64,000 nt of DNA from Desulfosporosinus acidiphilus SJ4 (GTDB taxonomy: Bacteria; Bacillota; Desulfitobacteriia; Desulfitobacteriales; Desulfitobacteriaceae): positions 186,001 to 250,000 of the forward strand of contig NC_018068.1 in assembly GCF_000255115.2 (NCBI RefSeq), given 5' to 3'. This document shows, in pieces, positions 1 through 8,887 of the stretch. The position numbers and the translations under genes are program-made. Under the pieces are notes generated by a model. It saw nothing but the letters and a program-made list of their open reading frames with translations. It was not told the origin of the DNA and did not search any database. Position 1 is the first letter of the stretch. The number at the start of each line of letters is the position of its first letter.

Positions 1-2
1 AT

Positions 3-275
3 ATCTTACTCACAAACTTTTATGATGCAGGTGGGGATTTCTTTTCAATAGCTGTAAAAAATGATTGGATTCTATATTCACAGAAAACTCCAGGTCCTGG
101 AGTCTCATATGTTAATCAAATAGCTATGTTTAATCTTAACAATGGTCAAAAAATGTCGGTTGACCAAAATGATTTAAAAGTTATCCCTGAAAAGAATGTA
201 GTAAATTACTCGAAAAATGGCCAGACACTAACCTTTCAACTACAACTGGGTTCAACCACAACCGCATTTGAATAG
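3..275 (+). CDS. C-terminal part of an unrecognised protein, cut by the window edge
   Basis: An open frame runs from the left edge to a TAG stop at 273-275 and gives about 90 residues (ends ...LGSTTTAFE). It is rich in Asn, Gln and aromatic residues with alternating polar/hydrophobic stretches, as in beta-rich extracellular or repeat proteins. No start lies inside the window, and I do not recognise a family. It could be the end of a secreted or cell-surface protein next to the immunity-type genes that follow; that is only inference. Confidence 0.45.
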   Translation: MLLTNFYDAGGDFFSIAVKNDWILYSQKTPGPGVSYVNQIAMFNLNNGQKMSVDQNDLKVIPEKNVVNYSKNGQTLTFQLQLGSTTTAFE

Positions 276-360
276 TGTTTACTTACTTTCAGTTAAGAAA
301 ATGCCCTTTTATCTTTTATCCCACATTCTAATTGGTACTATATAGCTTCGCCTTCCTTAA

Positions 361-450
361 GCTGCCAATTATTCTTAAACCCATAATAATGCCCCGCCAT
401 TCAGTGTTGAAGGCATGAGTAGGGTAATGAGAAATATTGTATTTTAGTAA
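361..450. repeat. Imperfect repeat copy A with hairpin (partner at 2000-2095)
   Basis: This stretch shares about 25 conserved positions at each side (CCATA near 381 and GGCAT-AGTAGG near 412) with 2000-2095. In both copies ATGCC and GGCAT can pair to form a hairpin. The two copies bracket the small genes at 504-1965. Origin unknown. Confidence 0.5.
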
Positions 451-503
451 GGAATATGTAAATAAGTGCACGAAGACATACTAGAATTAACGGAGAAACA
501 TCT

Positions 504-973
504 ATGGGGCATCTGGGCTTTTCTTATGTTGGATTAATTTTTCTACTGATGTTGACAGTTCCTAACCTGATATGGACAAAGCATCAACCGAAGGAATACA
601 ACACTCAGAATGAGAATAAAGTATTACTTGTTTTGGAAAGAGTCGGACAAGTTTGTGTCACAAGCACAGCTCTTGTGTTTTCCGACATTAATATTCATAG
701 TTGGTCGGCTTGGAGCCTCTTGTTGATTGTGGCGGTTGTACCTATGATTCTGTACGAATGTTGGTGGATACGCTACTTCAAAAGTAAAAAGACGTTGAAA
801 GACTTTTACAATAGTTTTTATGGTATACCTGTTGCAGGTGCGACATTGCCAGTTGTTGCATTCTTTTTCCTCGGGGTTTACGAAAAGTAATTTGGCTAAT
901 GGTTTCTGTCATCATTTTGGGAATAGGTCATATTGGTATCCATTTACAACATCTTAAAGAAATACAATCGTAA
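504..973 (+). pseudogene. Small multi-span membrane protein, broken by a -1 frameshift
   Basis: The intact part (504-890, 128 residues) has a hydrophobic N-terminus (about residues 7-24), a middle span (about 68-86) and a C-terminal span from about 110, ending in a premature TAA after GVYEK. Reading on in the -1 frame from the A-run at 883-886 gives VIWLMVSVIILGIGHIGI and a TAA at 971-973, a natural hydrophobic end for such a protein. One missing A (A5 to A4) explains the break. Homologues as I remember them end in this ILGIGHIGIHLQH style, but the function is unknown. A sequencing error or programmed -1 slippage cannot be excluded. Confidence 0.7.
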
Positions 974-1147
974 ATTATAATTTGCGGTGTGATTTTGGGT
1001 ATAATTAATATTTAAAGATTTTAGATGTATTTCTCACTATCTAAATGGTCTCGTGATTTGAGGATTCGCCCTCCATGGCGACATCTGAGTACGCATTTTT
1101 CTTAAACCGTGACCATGAGGTTGATATAAAGTTATAGGAGAATTTAC

Positions 1148-1477
1148 ATGAACAGCAAAAACCAATATAAGCAAATATGGCTTGAAACTGAAGATGAACA
1201 GGCTATGTGTGCATTGATTAACGGTGATAAGGGCTGGTTAATGTATCTGAGATATAATGGTGATTCGGGTTTCAGTTCAAGAAATCCAAATTATAATGGT
1301 GACCCAAGAGCAGTATTGGAATATTACCTCGATAATGGTCAATGCGACGAATACCCTTTATCTTGGACGCTACCAATAGTAGAAGTAGAGCGTGCATTGG
1401 ATTATTTTAAAAAAGAAAAGAAACCCCCTAAATTCATAACTTGGCACAATGACTCAGGAGATAACGAAACAATATAA
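1148..1477 (+). CDS. Imm1-family immunity protein
   Basis: The 109-residue protein starts at an ATG with a TAGGAG ribosome site 8 nt upstream. The block GFSSRNPNYNGDP, followed by a YYLDNGQCDEYP stretch and a C-terminal WHND, is the pattern of the Imm1 family (immunity proteins of polymorphic toxin systems, often paired with deaminase-type toxins). It would act in the cytosol by binding a cognate toxin. No toxin gene is visible beside it, so this may be an orphan immunity gene. Its last 29 nt overlap the next frame. Family assignment is by motif recall. Confidence 0.75.
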   Translation: MNSKNQYKQIWLETEDEQAMCALINGDKGWLMYLRYNGDSGFSSRNPNYNGDPRAVLEYYLDNGQCDEYPLSWTLPIVEVERALDYFKKEKKPPKFITWHNDSGDNETI

Positions 1478-1965
1478 TATACAGTTTCAGACTATTCTTA
1501 TTACTGTATCAATCGCTGGAGGAATATTTATTTTGAGAAGGTTGAGAGACGTATCCTATATCAATGCTTTTCCAGAGAATAATGAAATAGTGTATTACGG
1601 ATTGCAATTAAAAGAATTCATCAAATATGCTCCTGTAGAACTAAACCAACTACTACTCCTCGAAGCAGAGTATTATGGGAAAGGCGGGCTTAGGTCGGCT
1701 ACGAAGTTCGAAATAGTTGAAAAAGACATACCCTTTTCCACAAGACATAAAGATCAAATTACTGTCCTTGGCGGAAAATGGTTTGTTAATAGATTTTAGT
1801 AATATTCTTAAAGTAAACGGTTCTGTCCAGATACCCGTTTATTCTATTGGGAAGTTTCTCGATATGGATGAAATGTACAATGACTTAAAACGGCACATTA
1901 ACCATTCAAGGTATTCTGCTTATTTAGTACATAAAAATAGAATATGGGAATTGACCGATAAGTAA
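1449..1965 (+). pseudogene. Unrecognised small protein split by a +1 frameshift
   Basis: Frame 1449-1799 encodes an N-terminus with one hydrophobic segment (about residues 16-29). Its last third (after FEIVEK) looks out of frame. The overlapping frame ending at 1965 continues as TYPFPQDIKIKLLSLAENGL... to ...NRIWELTDK. Removing one A from the A5 run at 1720-1724 joins them into one protein of about 172 residues. The start overlaps the Imm1 gene, so the true start may lie later. No family is recognised; it could be another immunity-type protein. It may be an A-run sequencing error rather than a real lesion. Confidence 0.5.
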
Positions 1966-1999
1966 TCAAAGTCTGCTCGGCATTTACAGATATTCACTT

Positions 2000-2095
2000 C
2001 CAGTTGTTCTAAACCCATAGTATAAATGCCGCCCAATCTGTATATTTTAGGGCGGCATCAGTAGGATAAGTGAAATAATTCAGTAGTCTCGGGTG
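2000..2095. repeat. Imperfect repeat copy B with strong hairpin
   Basis: Counterpart of the repeat at 361-450. ATGCCGCCC (about 2026-2034) and GGGCGGCAT (about 2050-2058) form a perfect 9-bp stem, and both flanks resemble copy A (TTCT-AAACCCATA; CAGTAGGATAA). It sits directly beside the broken recombinase gene. It might serve as a terminator or as a recombination-associated repeat. Confidence 0.5.
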
Positions 2096-2108
2096 GAGGA
2101 AAAGTCAC

Positions 2109-3039
2109 TTAATTAAACATCATTGCAAGAGGGTTAGAATTTACAGCAGATTGCAATTGATGCTCGTCAATATGGGTATATATCTCAGTAGTAGCTCTCA
2201 TGCCCAAGAATCTGTTGAAGTGATCGTATATCAACCCGCCCATATTTGTACATAAGTGTTGCGGCCGTATGTCGAAGCTTATGAGTCGATATGGATTTAG
2301 GGTCGAGACCAGATGCAATAACATGTTTTTTAACAACGTTTTGAATAGCTTTGGTTGTCATCCGCCTGTTATTTCTTGAAATAAACAGAGCATTGGTAGG
2401 TATATCGAAGGAGTTCCGTATTTGAATCCATTTATTGATCGATTTTTTGGCCGCCGGAGTCAAATAGATTCTACGTTCCTTATTCCCTTTGCCAACGACA
2501 CTAATAACTTCATTATCTACCTGGTCGATATTTAAACTTGCTAATTCGGATAAACGTAAAGCACAGTTCAGAAAAATGGTTATTATGCCATGATCGCGTG
2601 GAGACTCCTCACATTGAATTAGAAGTCTAACTGATTCTTCTAGACTTAAGTATTTTGGTATTCTTTTAGGGAGTTTTGGGGTTTCCAATTCTTCAGCAAT
2701 ATTGTTATCAATGACATGAGCCTTTGTTTTGAGATATTTCCAAAATTGACGGATAGATACGATTTTTCTTGCTCTAGTGCCAGGCGAAGCGTGTAGTTCA
2801 GTTTGACAATATGCAATGAATGCAAACATATCGTTAAGAGTTATCGTTTTAATGAATTCCAAGTCAACCTCTACAAAGATTTTGTTAGTTATAGGCTTGT
2901 TTCGGGATGCCATTACAAAGCTGAAAAACATAAGTAAATCGGTTCGATATTCCTTAACCGTGTTTTCTGATCTGCCTTTTATAACGACAAGATATCCTAG
3001 GTACTGTTCAACTAGTGGACAAGTTTTATTGGATTGCAT
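2109..3039 (-). pseudogene. XerC/D-like tyrosine recombinase, frameshifted before the catalytic tyrosine
   Basis: Reading from 3039 down, an N-terminal SAM-like core-binding domain (about residues 1-100) is followed by the catalytic domain: the arginine region (CALRLSELASL), the HKLRHT box and LGHE. The frame then ends at SYY (2185). The missing end, TTEIYTHIDEHQLQSA with the nucleophile tyrosine, lies in another frame down to 2109. Relatives usually have about two more residues between GHxS and TT, so a 5-nt deletion is the simplest cause. An AGGAGA ribosome site precedes the ATG. As read, the enzyme would lack its nucleophile and be inactive. Confidence 0.85.
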
Positions 3040-3274
3040 TTGCTAATCATCTCCTTGCAAGTAGTATTGACTTGATTTGCAGAAGACAACAAATGCACAT
3101 AACCAGAAGTTGGAAGATGCCCGCGTATGTTATAATTAGGCTAATAATGCGCATCGCAGCAGAGGCAGAATTATAATATGTAATGCGCCCCGAAAAAATC
3201 CCGAGCCTTGGAATCCAATGATTCCGGACATTGGGAGCTTTTCGAAAGTCCTCATCGCCAGAAGGGAGAACTCA

Positions 3275-4693
3275 GTGGAACTTCGTTTAGTCCTTAAGAA
3301 TGCTGTCGCGTTAAGCGTGGCCAGTGTGCTTTCCAAAGTGATTACTGCTGTTGTGGCAATTGCAGTCGCTCGTTATCTAGGACCGGATACGTTTGGCGAA
3401 TACGGTAAAGCTCTGGCTTTTGTCAGTGTGTTTATCATATTCACGGATTTTGGTTTGAGCAACTACATGGTTCAAGAAGGTTCGCGTGATGAAAGCGTAT
3501 TACCGCTGTTCCTGGGGAATACCCTCTTAATGAAGATGTTTACGTTGCTAGCCATTTACGCGCTCATGCTTGTCTTAATGCATCCTGCCGACTTTAACCA
3601 GTCGATTCAAAGCATGATCATCGTTTTTGGGCTGGCCAGCAGTTTAAACGCCTTAGATAGCACAGTTTATAACTATTTTCAGGCCAAACAGCAAATGTAT
3701 TACGCTGCCATCTACCAGTTTTTATCGACGTTTCTTATTGGGGCCTTGACTATCTTGGTTGTGATCATGAAGGAAGATGTTTTGATGATCACAGTCGCCC
3801 AACTAGTGGCGACCGTTCTGATTTCGCTTATGTTATACGTCCACCTTCGGCGTCACATACGCCTTGAATTTGATCTGCGCCGCCTGATTGAGATGCTTAA
3901 GAAGGGACTGCCCTATGGGATGGCCGCTATATTTTTATATGTCTATTTTCAGATTGACATGCTTATGCTTACCTTAATGAGGTCGTCGTTTGAAGTAGGA
4001 ATTTATAAGGCAGCCTATGGTTTGATTTCTGTACTCTTATTTATCCCTGGGATTTTGACAAGTGTACTTTACCCAATCTTATACCAGCTTGGGGTGGAGA
4101 GTAAGGAAAAACACCAAGGAACTATTGAAAAGATCTTTAAAGTCCTGAGTGCTGTCGGAATTTCCGGCAGCGTACTGTTATTTGTTTTGGCCAATCCTTT
4201 GCTGACTTGGATCTATAATAATCGTTTTCCACAATCGATCCCGATCATGATGCTCTTAAGTTGGTTTTTCGCCCTTGAATGTTTAAGTTTTTCACTAGGG
4301 GATGTATTAACAACAACAAACCGGCAATGGACCCGAGCTAAAATTCAGGGGGGAGCCTCTTTAATAAATATCCTCATTAATCTTTATGCAATTCCTCGTT
4401 ATGGAATTTATGGCGCGAGCGTAGCGACACTGATCACTGAACTGTACGTGTTCGTCATGTACTACGGGATTGTACGGCATCAGGTTTACAAAATTCAGAT
4501 CTGGCGACAACTTCCCGTCATCGTCTTTGCCTCAATGGTTATGGCCCTTACAGCCTATATACTTCGCCATCTTCATCCTCTTGCATCAGCATCCATAGCG
4601 GGAATCCTTTACTTAATTATACTAATTAGTCTTGATAAAGATTTCCAACGTATAGGCGGGTACGTTCTGCGCCAAAAGACACGGCTATTTTAA
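3275..4693 (+). CDS. Polysaccharide / oligosaccharide flippase (Wzx / MATE-like)
   Basis: A 472-residue integral membrane protein with about 12-14 hydrophobic spans. The N-terminal ARYLGPDTFGEYGKALAFVS pattern is typical of the polysaccharide biosynthesis (RfbX/Wzx) branch of the MOP superfamily. Such proteins flip lipid-linked sugars across the cytoplasmic membrane. The GTG at 3275 was chosen because an AAGGGAG site lies 6-10 nt upstream; an ATG at 3218 lacks one. It stands alone on its strand with no sugar-transferase neighbours, so the substrate cannot be guessed. Confidence 0.85.
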   Translation: MELRLVLKNAVALSVASVLSKVITAVVAIAVARYLGPDTFGEYGKALAFVSVFIIFTDFGLSNYMVQEGSRDESVLPLFLGNTLLMKMFTLLAIYALMLVLMHPADFNQSIQSMIIVFGLASSLNALDSTVYNYFQAKQQMYYAAIYQFLSTFLIGALTILVVIMKEDVLMITVAQLVATVLISLMLYVHLRRHIRLEFDLRRLIEMLKKGLPYGMAAIFLYVYFQIDMLMLTLMRSSFEVGIYKAAYGLISVLLFIPGILTSVLYPILYQLGVESKEKHQGTIEKIFKVLSAVGISGSVLLFVLANPLLTWIYNNRFPQSIPIMMLLSWFFALECLSFSLGDVLTTTNRQWTRAKIQGGASLINILINLYAIPRYGIYGASVATLITELYVFVMYYGIVRHQVYKIQIWRQLPVIVFASMVMALTAYILRHLHPLASASIAGILYLIILISLDKDFQRIGGYVLRQKTRLF

Positions 4694-4767
4694 TATATAA
4701 CTCGTGCTATTTGTCATAACTTTCTTTATCGGCCCCAAGGAACCTTTGTGGTATGGAGTGATTTTTG

Positions 4768-5283
4768 ATGGAATTATTAGCCAAACCCGGTGTCGGTGGA
4801 ATCATTGAACACACTTTGAATGGAGTAAATTATATTTTGCTTCAAAAGCGATATAAAGACGATGCTCCATTAGAATCAGGGATGATAGAAATTCCGGCTG
4901 GGAAGATTCGTGAATTCGAAAACATTTTTGATTGTTTAAGACGAGAAGTATTTGAAGAAACTGGCCTTGAGGTAATAGAGATTGAAGGGGAATATGAATC
5001 CATTCTCGTAGAAATGAATGGATATAAAGTAGTGAACTATCAACCTTTTGCGTGTTCTCAAAATATTATGGGTGAATATCCGATAATGGTACAGACATTT
5101 ATATGTAGAGTGCAAGGTAAAATTATCTCTCAAAGTAATGAAACAAAAAATGTTCGCTGGGTTTCTCTGGATACCCTGAAAGAAATGCTATTGAATCAAG
5201 AGGATAGATTTTATCCTATGCATATAACAACTTTAAGGAAATACATAACTTACATGGAATTGCGGAGTAAAAGGGATAGTTAA
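4768..5283 (+). CDS. Nudix hydrolase (ADP-ribose pyrophosphatase-like)
   Basis: The Nudix box is visible: G-KIREF-E followed by REVFEETGLEV (about residues 46-70), with the acidic metal-binding residues in place. The 171-residue length and the preceding IPAGK fit the ADP-ribose pyrophosphatase (NudF) branch, which cleaves nucleoside diphosphates linked to another moiety. The ATG at 4768 has a GGAG site about 9 nt upstream. It is a single gene with no operon partner. The exact substrate is not deducible. Confidence 0.85.
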   Translation: MELLAKPGVGGIIEHTLNGVNYILLQKRYKDDAPLESGMIEIPAGKIREFENIFDCLRREVFEETGLEVIEIEGEYESILVEMNGYKVVNYQPFACSQNIMGEYPIMVQTFICRVQGKIISQSNETKNVRWVSLDTLKEMLLNQEDRFYPMHITTLRKYITYMELRSKRDS

Positions 5284-5494
5284 ATCCAGCAACCTAACCG
5301 TCCTTCGAAACATAATAGTGCCCTGCGGGTGCTTTTCATAAACTCTTTTATAGGACTCTAATCGCAGGGATTTTCGCTAAAGACCCATTTACCGAACTTC
5401 GCCAAAGGCTAAAAATGCGAAGTGCTCAGAGTTTATCAAGTGACGGGTATTTACGTAATACGAAACGCTATAATAAGCGAAGGAAACTTGGATT

Positions 5495-6265
5495 ATGATT
5501 AATATTTATGATTGGTTTGGCTATGAATTGCCGATTAAGGAACGTTATCAGTTAATAAAAGAAGCGGGATTTGATGGCGTTTTACTATGGTGGAGTGAAC
5601 ACCTTGGTCGGAACGATTACAGAAACGGGCCGAAAATTGTACGCGATGCGGGTCTTTTTATAGAAAATATCCACACTCCATTCCAAATCCAAGACAACAT
5701 CTGGCTGGACAATCTTGACGGCGAATCAGCAATCAATTGCTATTTGCAATGCGTTGCAGATTGCGCCGAATTTGAGATTCCGACAATGGTGGTACACCTG
5801 CCCGACGAAGGCAAGCCTCACAACGCATTGGGACTGGATAGAATCAAGAGAATCGCTGAAAAAGCGGAAAAGCTTGGGGTCAATATTGCGTTGGAGAATG
5901 TACAGAACCTTACCAATTTAGCGGATATGCTGGAGCAAGTGGATTCCCTTCGTATCGGATTTTGTTATGACTGCGCACATCACTATCGCCACTATCCGGG
6001 CGATGATTTATTATCCATGTACGGTTCCAGGATGATGGCCCTACATTTACATGATAATTGTGGAAGTCATACCCACCGGTTACCCTTTGACGGTACGCTT
6101 GATTGGTCTACAATCATGAAAAAAATTACGGAAACGGGTTACTCAGGTGCGACTTCAATAGAGGCCATGAATTGGGATTATAAGGATCTAACGGCAGGGG
6201 AATTTTTACATAAAGCGTTTGAACGAGCGAAAAGGCTGGCAGCATTAAGATTCAATAATCAATAA
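5495..6265 (+). CDS. Sugar phosphate isomerase/epimerase-like TIM-barrel protein
   Basis: The 256-residue protein matches the xylose isomerase-like TIM-barrel / AP endonuclease 2 superfamily: NIHTPFQ, VVHLPDEG, ALENV, YDCAHHYR, LHLHDNCG and SIEAMNWD carry the His, Glu and Asp metal ligands expected at the ends of the barrel strands. These enzymes usually isomerise or epimerise sugars, or act on myo-inositol derivatives. An AAGGAA site precedes the ATG. The gene stands alone, so the substrate is unknown. Confidence 0.8.
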   Translation: MINIYDWFGYELPIKERYQLIKEAGFDGVLLWWSEHLGRNDYRNGPKIVRDAGLFIENIHTPFQIQDNIWLDNLDGESAINCYLQCVADCAEFEIPTMVVHLPDEGKPHNALGLDRIKRIAEKAEKLGVNIALENVQNLTNLADMLEQVDSLRIGFCYDCAHHYRHYPGDDLLSMYGSRMMALHLHDNCGSHTHRLPFDGTLDWSTIMKKITETGYSGATSIEAMNWDYKDLTAGEFLHKAFERAKRLAALRFNNQ

Positions 6266-6357
6266 GGATTCTATATAACTCCGTAAAATGGGAGTTTAGC
6301 GAAGCAAAGATTTTCAAAGTGTTGGGTGTTAGAAGATATCGTCATTTGTCCTAGTGA

Positions 6358-6513
6358 CAAAGTGATGGGGATTATCCTCCGAATCCATCGCCTTGGGCAC
6401 CAGAGCAAAAGCAGGATTTTAGAAATCGTGCAAATGCAGTATATCATAAATTGATATCAGAATTAGGTAGTGATTTTGAAGTAATCAACGAAATAGATAG
6501 ATGTGTGCGGTGA
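6358..6513 (+). pseudogene. Remnant of a small unrecognised protein
   Basis: An open stretch reads QSDGDYPPNPSPWAPEQKQ... to EINEIDRCVR and a TGA at 6511-6513, with coding-like composition but no start codon and no ribosome site. It is probably the 3' end of a gene whose front is lost. It lies in a decayed zone just upstream of the broken AraC gene. Family not recognised. Confidence 0.35.
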
Positions 6514-6550
6514 TTTCCATTATTTTTATCAGGCAAAGGGGGAAGTAGTC

Positions 6551-7284
6551 TATTGGCTGTTTTCATCTTTCATAGGAATTTCTCTTTCAGAGTAAATCCG
6601 TCGCAGACGCCTTACAAAAGCGGCCTTTGATATTCAAACAAGCAATGCTAAAATCATTGATATTGCATTGAAATATGGTTATGACTCATCTGACGCTTTT
6701 ACAAGGGCATTTAAGAAATTACATAGTGTTACGCCCAATGCCGTCAGAGAGAATAGTGTGCAGTTAAAAGCCTTTCCTCGAATCTTCTTTCAAATTACAA
6801 TAAAAGGGGATGTTGAGAAATGGAGTATCGTATTGAGAAAATTGATTTTGTGGTGCGGTTTGTTGGAAAACGGCAAGGTGTGAAAACTTCTTGTGCATTC
6901 AAGGAGATTCCTGCCTTGTGGAGAAAATCCAATAAGGATGGCTTCAAGCAAGAATTGATTGACATGTCTTGGGTAAATCCGAAATGCAAGCTTGAGAGCC
7001 TTGTAGGTATTTGTGGCAAAGAGGCGGCAATCATGGATGAGAAATTTGATTACTTTATGGGAGTACGATATGACTCTGAAGTACCTGATGGTATGGAGGA
7101 ACTAATAATTTCACCATGCTTATATGCCGTATTCCCTAATGTTGTTGATGCTTGGAAAAGGCTATATTCAGAATGGCTCCCTGCATCAGGTTATGAACTT
7201 GCAGACCAACCTTGTATTGAGCATTTTCTCGGACCAGGACATAAAATCAAACATGAGTTGTGGGTGCCAATCGTTGAAAAATAA
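6551..7284 (+). pseudogene. AraC-family regulator with GyrI-like effector domain, broken
   Basis: Frame 6551-6592 reads YWLFSSFIGISLSE, then a TAA at 6593-6595 where relatives have Tyr, then IRRRRLTKAAF...KYGYDSSDAFTRAFKKLHSVTPN, the second helix-turn-helix of AraC proteins. After KGDVE the frame is lost. A -1 change in the A-run at 6818-6820 restores MEYRIEKIDFVVR, a GyrI/Rob-like ligand-binding domain, which stays open to 7284 (6820-7284 could still be made as a 154-residue free domain). The first helix-turn-helix is missing. At least two lesions indicate a true pseudogene. Confidence 0.8.
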
Positions 7285-7359
7285 ATTGTATATTAAGTAA
7301 CTTGCTTCGCAGAATTTTTCTTAATATAGAATTGTTGGTGATGTTAGGAGTGAACTAAA

Positions 7360-7569
7360 ATAACCAGGAAGGTTTACACGATTATATCTATCAGTTTGAT
7401 ATTGATTGCGACCATGTTTTTTATTAGGGCAACATATATGGAAAACCTTGAAAAGACTTCACGGATTTTAATTGGGTCTGGGTACGTCTTAATCTTATTT
7501 ATTACAAAGCTTTTCGAGGTACTTAATAAAATTCAAAGATTAATGGTCTTTATATTACTTACCTGCTAA
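7360..7569 (+). CDS. Possible 69-residue two-span membrane protein with an AUA in place of the start codon
   Basis: The frame ITRKVYTIISISLILIATMFF... has two hydrophobic segments (about residues 5-25 and 38-62) and ends in TAA at 7567-7569. An AGGAG site at 7346-7350 is correctly placed for the ATA at 7360, suggesting the ATG was lost by one substitution or that AUA is used. The first in-frame ATG would remove most of span 1. No family recognised. It may be a decayed gene, in keeping with this zone. Confidence 0.35.
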   Translation: MTRKVYTIISISLILIATMFFIRATYMENLEKTSRILIGSGYVLILFITKLFEVLNKIQRLMVFILLTC

Positions 7570-7735
7570 GAAATTTCTTGCGCAATTCTTCGTTCGATTA
7601 TGTGATATTAAGTCGGGTAATTCATTATGTAGAGATATTTGATCTGTTTTGTTGGAACGACTCTGTGAATAGCGATTTCACCTATCAAAGATAATCCAAT
7701 ATATAGGTCAAATCTGGATTTGAGAGGAAGATAAT

Positions 7736-8707
7736 ATGATTGAAATAGTGTTTAGCGATAGTGCTTGTGGAAGTCTCAAAGTGGCACAGCACTATGGCGA
7801 GGGGGAATATCGAGATGGGGGCATTGGTGTTATCGTTAGTCACGAGGATGGAAGCAAACCAACCAAAGAGGAAGTTGAAGCTGCCCGACGAAAAGCTAAG
7901 GAGAAGGCACGCTTAGCATGGGAGAGTGCTACCCCCTTGGGTGGAAATACAGCAGACATTTATGGATTCAACTTGATGCTAAGCGTTGGAGATATTTCGG
8001 AGAATCAGCCCGGTATCAAGCGGCAGCAGACTTTGGAACACTTATACAGCGTTTATCCGAATGACGTGGGTTATCAGGCAGCTCAGAAAATGTTTAAAAG
8101 GGTAAAAGAAGATCTGAAAACGGTTCAAGAACGCGCAGCGATGGGAGAATCCCTTCGAATCTGGTACAGCAATCACCCTGATGAAATGTGTGGACTCTAT
8201 TGGTTCATGGGGCAGTTGATTCACTGGAAGGTGCATGTTAAACAGGTTTCTATTGTCAAGCTCCCGGAATGGGAAGCTGACGAAAAGGGAAATATCGTGC
8301 AGAAAAGAGGTTGGGGTGAAGTTGCTCCCGGAGAATGGCATCGGTATATTGCCTTGCAAAAGCCGGTGCTGCCGATATTTGTACAAAGCTGTGCATCTCA
8401 TTGGCAAGGACTTCAAAGGGAGAACACACCTTTGCGGGCCACACTTAATGGACAGTTAGTCAGTGCACCGGAACCCCTCTATGATGACTTTATCTATCGT
8501 GAAATCGAAGCAGAAGGTGAGGAATTTCGGGAGGTAAAGGTTATCGGGCGAGTGATGAGTAAATATCAACTTGGAATTAGCGATTCCTGGATTGCACTCC
8601 GTATGGAAGAAATGATTCGTGAAGGAAAACTTGAGGTTACGTCTGTAGTTGCCGAAGATATGCCAGTCTATCATCGAGTCTTGAAAAAGTGTACCTACAG
8701 ATTATGA
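7736..8707 (+). CDS. DUF1835 / DUF3658 domain protein
   Basis: The 323-residue cytosolic protein starts MIEIVFSDSACGSLKVAQHYG, the typical opening of DUF1835 proteins. The C-terminal part (from about residue 235, with helix-turn-helix-like DSWIALRMEEMIREGKLEV) matches DUF3658. A GAGAGGAAG site precedes the ATG. The function of this family is not established. It is the first intact gene after the decayed zone. Confidence 0.75.
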   Translation: MIEIVFSDSACGSLKVAQHYGEGEYRDGGIGVIVSHEDGSKPTKEEVEAARRKAKEKARLAWESATPLGGNTADIYGFNLMLSVGDISENQPGIKRQQTLEHLYSVYPNDVGYQAAQKMFKRVKEDLKTVQERAAMGESLRIWYSNHPDEMCGLYWFMGQLIHWKVHVKQVSIVKLPEWEADEKGNIVQKRGWGEVAPGEWHRYIALQKPVLPIFVQSCASHWQGLQRENTPLRATLNGQLVSAPEPLYDDFIYREIEAEGEEFREVKVIGRVMSKYQLGISDSWIALRMEEMIREGKLEVTSVVAEDMPVYHRVLKKCTYRL

Positions 8708-8887
8708 GCGTAATGACATTTAAAAAACAATACTGGTTTGGCTAATAATTCGAAGTTCCAATAAACTTATTTAAAGATGTTTTTTGGTAATAAAAATAAA
8801 CTATAGTTAACATCGTTCCTTGTGTCTTAAGCTGTTTGTAGCTAGTTTAATAATTTATAAGCGGAAAAGTTAGTTATACTACTAAAT

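Noticed and set aside
361-2095. Integron attC sites
   Set aside because: The repeats lack a clear GTTRRRY/RYYYAAC core pair, and the recombinase lacks a visible IntI-specific insertion.
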